A DNA stretch of 7,560 bases from an uncultured Collinsella sp. (GTDB taxonomy: Bacteria > Actinomycetota > Coriobacteriia > Coriobacteriales > Coriobacteriaceae), in contig USCN01000065.1 in assembly GCA_900553165.1 (NCBI GenBank), positions 1 through 7,560 on the forward strand. The letters run 5' to 3'. The notes beneath the pieces are model-generated. The model ran no database searches. It was not told where the DNA came from and worked only from the letters and a program-made list of their open reading frames with translations. Positions within the stretch are counted from its first letter, which is position 1. Each line of letters starts with the position of its first letter. The position numbers and the translations under genes are program-made. Shown piece by piece: positions 4,342-7,560 of the stretch.

Positions 4342-5325
4342 ATGTCGCGCAAGTCCGCCTACAAGCAAGTCCTTTCCATCGGCACCGCCGTGGTGCTGGG
4401 GTTTGCGCTGTTTACGGGATCGCTCGACGGAGCTCCCAAGCTGCTGTCGCCGCAAAGCGATGAACAGGCGGTAGCTCTGGCCGAGAAGCAAAACGAGAGT
4501 CCCAAGCGCACCGGCAACGAGGCAGACCTGGTCGCCCGGCTCGAATCGGGAACAGCCAGCTCCGAGGACTCCCAAAACAACCAAGACTCTGGCGATGGCT
4601 CTGAATCCGCCGCGTCCGGCACCGATGACAACGCCTCCGCGGACAGTGCCGCCACCCCCATCGACGAGGTCGAAAACCCCGACCTCAACCGCGCCCGCGG
4701 TGTTTATCTCAGCAGCATTCCCGACTACGCCGGCAATCCCTACGTTGCCCTTCGCGCCGACAGCACGCACCCGCTCGGCACGCCGTCGTTCACGCTTGAC
4801 GAGTATGAGCGTGCCGCCGAAGAAGGCTGCTTTAAGAAATTCTCCAAGCTCGACAGCCTGGGCCGCACTCGCAAGGCGCTCGCCTGCGTAGGCCCCGAGT
4901 CGCTCGGACAGGGCAAGCGCGGCGACATCTCGCGTATCCACCCCGCCGGGTGGCACCAGCAGCGCTACGACTTTATTCCGGGCCAGAGCCTCTACAACCG
5001 CTGCCACCTTATCGCCTGGTCACTCTGCGGCGAGAACGCCAATCGCAAGAATCTCCTCACCGGCACGCGTTATCTCAACGAGACGGGTATGCTGCCGTTT
5101 GAAGAGCAGATTCTCAACTATATTCGCGATACGGGCAACCATGTGCTCTACCGCGTCACGCCCATGTATAACGAAGAGGAGCTCGTCTGCCGCGGCGTGC
5201 GCCTTGAGGCGCAATCGGTCGAGGACCACGGCAAGACCCTCTGCTTCCACGTATATTGCTACAACCTGCAGCCGCACGTGCAGATCGACTACGCTACCGG
5301 CCGCAACCAGGCCTCGGGAGACTAG
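4342..5325 (+). CDS. Secreted or membrane-anchored DNA/RNA non-specific endonuclease, EndA/NucA-like
   Basis: A 327-residue protein. A short basic N-terminus (MSRKSAYK) and a hydrophobic segment at about 9-27 look like a signal peptide or signal anchor. A Ser/Asp/Glu-rich, low-complexity linker runs over about 70-112, with the catalytic domain from about 115 to the end. The beta-beta-alpha-metal nuclease core shows LYNRCHLIAW (217-226), a variant of the DRGH motif with His222 as general base. Asn246 and Glu254 follow with the N-x7-E spacing of NucA-type enzymes, and NLLTGTRYLN (237-246) is typical of the EndA/DNA-entry nuclease group. Eight cysteines lie in the catalytic region, allowing disulfides outside the membrane. 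AGGAG (4332-4336) is 5 nt before the ATG. Likely roles are nutrient acquisition from DNA, DNA uptake, or degradation of extracellular DNA; the sequence does not choose. No competence genes adjoin it. Confidence 0.85.
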   Translation: MSRKSAYKQVLSIGTAVVLGFALFTGSLDGAPKLLSPQSDEQAVALAEKQNESPKRTGNEADLVARLESGTASSEDSQNNQDSGDGSESAASGTDDNASADSAATPIDEVENPDLNRARGVYLSSIPDYAGNPYVALRADSTHPLGTPSFTLDEYERAAEEGCFKKFSKLDSLGRTRKALACVGPESLGQGKRGDISRIHPAGWHQQRYDFIPGQSLYNRCHLIAWSLCGENANRKNLLTGTRYLNETGMLPFEEQILNYIRDTGNHVLYRVTPMYNEEELVCRGVRLEAQSVEDHGKTLCFHVYCYNLQPHVQIDYATGRNQASGD

Positions 5326-5384
5326 GACCGACCAAGCTGCCCCAAAACCTAAAATGATCCGTTTTCCTCCGTCCCCAAGGGATC

Positions 5385-5418
5385 AAAAAGGGCCGCCCCG
5401 GTTACCCAGGGCGGCCCT
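5385..5418 (-). terminator. Rho-independent terminator of the EF-G-like gene
   Basis: A perfect 10-bp stem, AGGGCCGCCC (5389-5398) and GGGCGGCCCT (5409-5418), has a 10-nt loop. On the minus strand it is followed by TTTTT (5385-5389). It lies 35 nt beyond the EF-G-like stop codon. On the plus strand there is no T-run, so it is a weaker candidate for ending nuclease transcription. Confidence 0.9.
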
Positions 5419-5453
5419 CGCATCGGCATGCATGTTGCAGGCAAAGCCCCACG

Positions 5454-7511
5454 CTACTTGGCGCGGCCCTCCTCATAGCGCTCGACCAGCTTGGCCTGAA
5501 CGTCATAAGGCACCTGCTCATAGCCGGCAGGCTTCATGGTAAAGTCGCCCGTGCCGCGCGTGATGGAGCGCAGGCGCGTCGAATAATCCGTCAGCTCGGC
5601 CAGCGGCGCCTGAGCAATGACCACGGTGTCTCCGCGCTCATCGGTCTCCATGCCCGTCACGCGACCACGCGAGGCCGAGATGTCACCCATCACGGCGCCG
5701 GCGTAGCTCTCGGGGATAGTCACCGTGATTTCCTCGATGGGCTCCAGCACCACCGGATCGGCGTCGGCGCATGCCTTGCGCAGGCCAATGCGAGCCGCCG
5801 CGCGGAACGCCATCTCGTTGGAGTCGACGCTGTGATACGAGCCGTCGTACACAGCCACGCGAATCCCCGTAAGCGGGTAGCCGGCAATGATGCCGTCCTT
5901 CATGGTCTCCTGAACGCCCTTGTCCACGGCGGGGATCAGCGAGCGCGGAATGCGGCCGCCCACGACCTCGTCCACAAACTCATAGCCATCGCTCGTGCCG
6001 TCGGGCCCAATGAGCGGCTCAACGCGCAGCCAGCAGTCGCCGGTCTGCTTCTTGTGGCGGCCCTGCGCGCTCGCCGTGCGGCGGATGGTCTCGCGATACG
6101 GAATGCGGATCGGCACGCTCTTGGCCGCAACCTTGGTGCGATCCTCCAAACGATTGAGCAGGACCGAAACCTGCGCCTCGCCCACCGCAGAGATGATGGT
6201 CTGGCCGGTCTCCTCGTCGCGGTCGATACTCATAGTCGGATCGGCCTTGCATGCCTTCTCGATAAACGTGTAGAGCTTCTCTTCGTCGCCGCGGTTCTCG
6301 GCCTCGATGGCGATGCGATACTGAGAGTTGGGGAATTTAAACGCCGCCGCCTCGACCTTGCCGGTAATGGAGAGCGTGTCACCCGTCTCTGCCGCCAACT
6401 TGGGCGCCACGATAATGTCGCCGGCATAGGCGTGACCGACCTCGGTCATGTCGCGGCCGCACATCACATACAGGTGAGCCAGACGATCGCTCTTGCGGGT
6501 ACGCGCGTTGACCAGCTCAAGGCCCGGCTCAAGCGTGCCCGTCAGTACCTTGATAAAGCTGATGCGGCCCTGCTGCGGATCGGCCAGGGTCTTAAACACA
6601 AACGCCACCGGACGGTCATCGTCGCTCGAGATCTTAAGCGAATCACCGTCGATGAGCGGCATCTCGCCATAGTCGGTCGGCGCTGGGAAGTACGTCGCGA
6701 TGTCATCCATCAGCGAGTTGACGCCCTGCTCCTTAATGCAATCGCCCGCAAAGACCGGCACAAAGATGCGCTCGGCGATCGCCTTCGACAGCAGGCCTTC
6801 AAGCTCCTCCTGTGTCAGCGTCTCCTCGCCTTCCAAATACTTCATCATCAGCTCGTCGTCAGCCTCGGCCACCAGTTCGCACAGATGGTCGTGGGCCTCC
6901 TCGGCCTGGGCACGATACTCCTCGGGAATCTCCGACTCAACGGCTTCGGTGCCGTTGCAATGGCGCGCCTTCATGCGCACCAGGTCGATAATGCCGTCAA
7001 AGTCCTCGCCCTCGCCCCAGGGAAGGGTCACGGCGCCCAGGCGCGTGCCAAAGCGCTCCTGCAGCAGGTCCATGGTGGTCGCAAAGCTGGCCTCGGAGCG
7101 CGACAGGCGGTTTACGAACACCGCACGCGCCAGACGCAGGTCTTCGGCGGCATACCAGAGCTTAACCGTCGTAGGCTGCGGGCCGGCCTCGGCGTCGACC
7201 ACAAACAGAGCCGTCTCGCAGACGCTCATCGCGGCAAAGGCGTCGCCGATAAAATCGGGGTAGCACGGGGCATCGAGCACGTTGATGCGGGCGCCCTTCC
7301 AGTCGATCGGCGCGATGGTCGTCGAGATGGAGAACGAACGCTTGACCTCTTCGGGGTCATAGTCGAGCGTGGGCTTGGTGCCGTCGTGGCCACCCAGGCG
7401 GGCGGTCTTGCCGGAAAGGTGGAGCATGGCCTCGGCGAGTGAAGTCTTGCCCACCCCGCCTTGGCCTACGAGCACCACGTTCCTTACATTGCCGGTCTTG
7501 GGAGCACCCAT
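5454..7511 (-). CDS. Elongation factor G-like GTPase (FusA2 / EF-G-2 type)
   Basis: A 685-residue five-domain translational-GTPase-family protein, about the length of EF-G. G domain: P-loop GQGGVGKT (16-23); switch II DAPCYPDF (80-87) where EF-G has DTPGHVDF, so Gly is Cys83 and the catalytic His is Tyr84; G4 NRLS (134-137) in place of NKMD; and G5 AG (255-256) in place of SA. Domain II is about 300-385, III about 388-465, IV about 466-588 and V about 589-675 (LEPIEEITVTIPE). The domain IV tip keeps GSYHSVDS (557-564), including the His that supports translocation in EF-G. This is therefore a paralogue with altered nucleotide binding, not the housekeeping fusA. Actinobacterial FusA2 proteins are known but their role is unsettled. 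AAGGAGGT (7516-7523), 4 nt before the ATG, is a near-perfect ribosome binding site. A terminator follows the gene, and no ribosomal operon genes adjoin it. Confidence 0.9.
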   Translation of the reverse strand: MGAPKTGNVRNVVLVGQGGVGKTSLAEAMLHLSGKTARLGGHDGTKPTLDYDPEEVKRSFSISTTIAPIDWKGARINVLDAPCYPDFIGDAFAAMSVCETALFVVDAEAGPQPTTVKLWYAAEDLRLARAVFVNRLSRSEASFATTMDLLQERFGTRLGAVTLPWGEGEDFDGIIDLVRMKARHCNGTEAVESEIPEEYRAQAEEAHDHLCELVAEADDELMMKYLEGEETLTQEELEGLLSKAIAERIFVPVFAGDCIKEQGVNSLMDDIATYFPAPTDYGEMPLIDGDSLKISSDDDRPVAFVFKTLADPQQGRISFIKVLTGTLEPGLELVNARTRKSDRLAHLYVMCGRDMTEVGHAYAGDIIVAPKLAAETGDTLSITGKVEAAAFKFPNSQYRIAIEAENRGDEEKLYTFIEKACKADPTMSIDRDEETGQTIISAVGEAQVSVLLNRLEDRTKVAAKSVPIRIPYRETIRRTASAQGRHKKQTGDCWLRVEPLIGPDGTSDGYEFVDEVVGGRIPRSLIPAVDKGVQETMKDGIIAGYPLTGIRVAVYDGSYHSVDSNEMAFRAAARIGLRKACADADPVVLEPIEEITVTIPESYAGAVMGDISASRGRVTGMETDERGDTVVIAQAPLAELTDYSTRLRSITRGTGDFTMKPAGYEQVPYDVQAKLVERYEEGRAK

Positions 7512-7515
7512 GATG

Positions 7516-7523
7516 ACCTCCTT
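7516..7523 (-). promoter_or_regulatory. Strong Shine-Dalgarno site of the EF-G-like gene
   Basis: The minus strand reads AAGGAGGT followed by CATC and ATG. This is the longest match to the 16S rRNA tail in the window and fixes the start at 7511. Upstream, CGCGC-ATT-GCGCG could form a small hairpin in the leader. The promoter lies beyond the window edge. Confidence 0.75.
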
Positions 7524-7560
7524 GCAGGGCCGCGCGCAATGCGCGACGCCAACGGGGAGA

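Noticed and set aside
5345..5386. TGATCC...GGATCA inverted repeat as a nuclease terminator
   Set aside because: Only a 6-bp stem with a long loop and an A-run rather than a T-run on the plus strand.
5832..7442. 536-codon open frame on the plus strand opposite the EF-G-like gene
   Set aside because: It is wholly antisense to a well-supported gene, has no recognisable motif, and is expected from GC-rich codon bias on the other strand.

Overview
The window looks like chromosomal DNA from a high-GC actinobacterium, most likely a gut Coriobacteriia member such as Collinsella. This is inferred from base composition, gene types and protein style, and no search was run. It holds six protein genes in mostly single-gene transcription units, separated by short intergenic regions that carry the more unusual content.

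Layout. 1-892 (-) is the N-terminal part of glmS, cut by the window edge. 893-1209 is a divergent intergenic region with a candidate glmS promoter and operator-like inverted repeats, two head-to-head repeat hairpins and a good promoter for the next gene. 1210-2322 (+) is a LacI-family repressor. A bidirectional terminator at 2356-2389 separates it from the convergent 2436-3086 (-) HAD phosphatase/phosphomutase-like gene. 3087-3259 is a second divergent intergenic region with a 17-bp palindrome. 3260-4138 (+) is a LarE-type sulfur transferase with three cysteines suggestive of an iron-sulfur-cluster version. Its stop codon is fused to a hairpin repeat flanked by an 11-bp direct repeat. 4342-5325 (+) is an exported or membrane-anchored EndA/NucA-like nuclease. 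5454-7511 (-) is a full-length EF-G-like (FusA2-type) GTPase with its own terminator at 5385-5418.

The genes do not form one pathway. GlmS makes glucosamine-6-phosphate for the cell wall, the LacI protein is a regulator with unknown ligand, LarE belongs to nickel-pincer cofactor synthesis (no larA/B/C is visible here), the nuclease probably acts outside the membrane, and the EF-G-like protein acts on or near ribosomes.

The main unexplained signal is a family of short hairpins in the gaps: three copies, each with a loop of exactly 19 nt and the core GGGACAGG at the same loop position, on stems of different sequence and length. Two copies share a longer 53-nt unit (49 of 53 identical) whose stem differences preserve pairing on only one strand, plus a second small hairpin in which one base pair is swapped. 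One copy sits between 11-bp direct repeats that each supply an in-frame stop for larE, as expected if a roughly 97-bp element had inserted there. This fits a REP/MITE-like mobile hairpin family; the responsible enzyme is not in the window.
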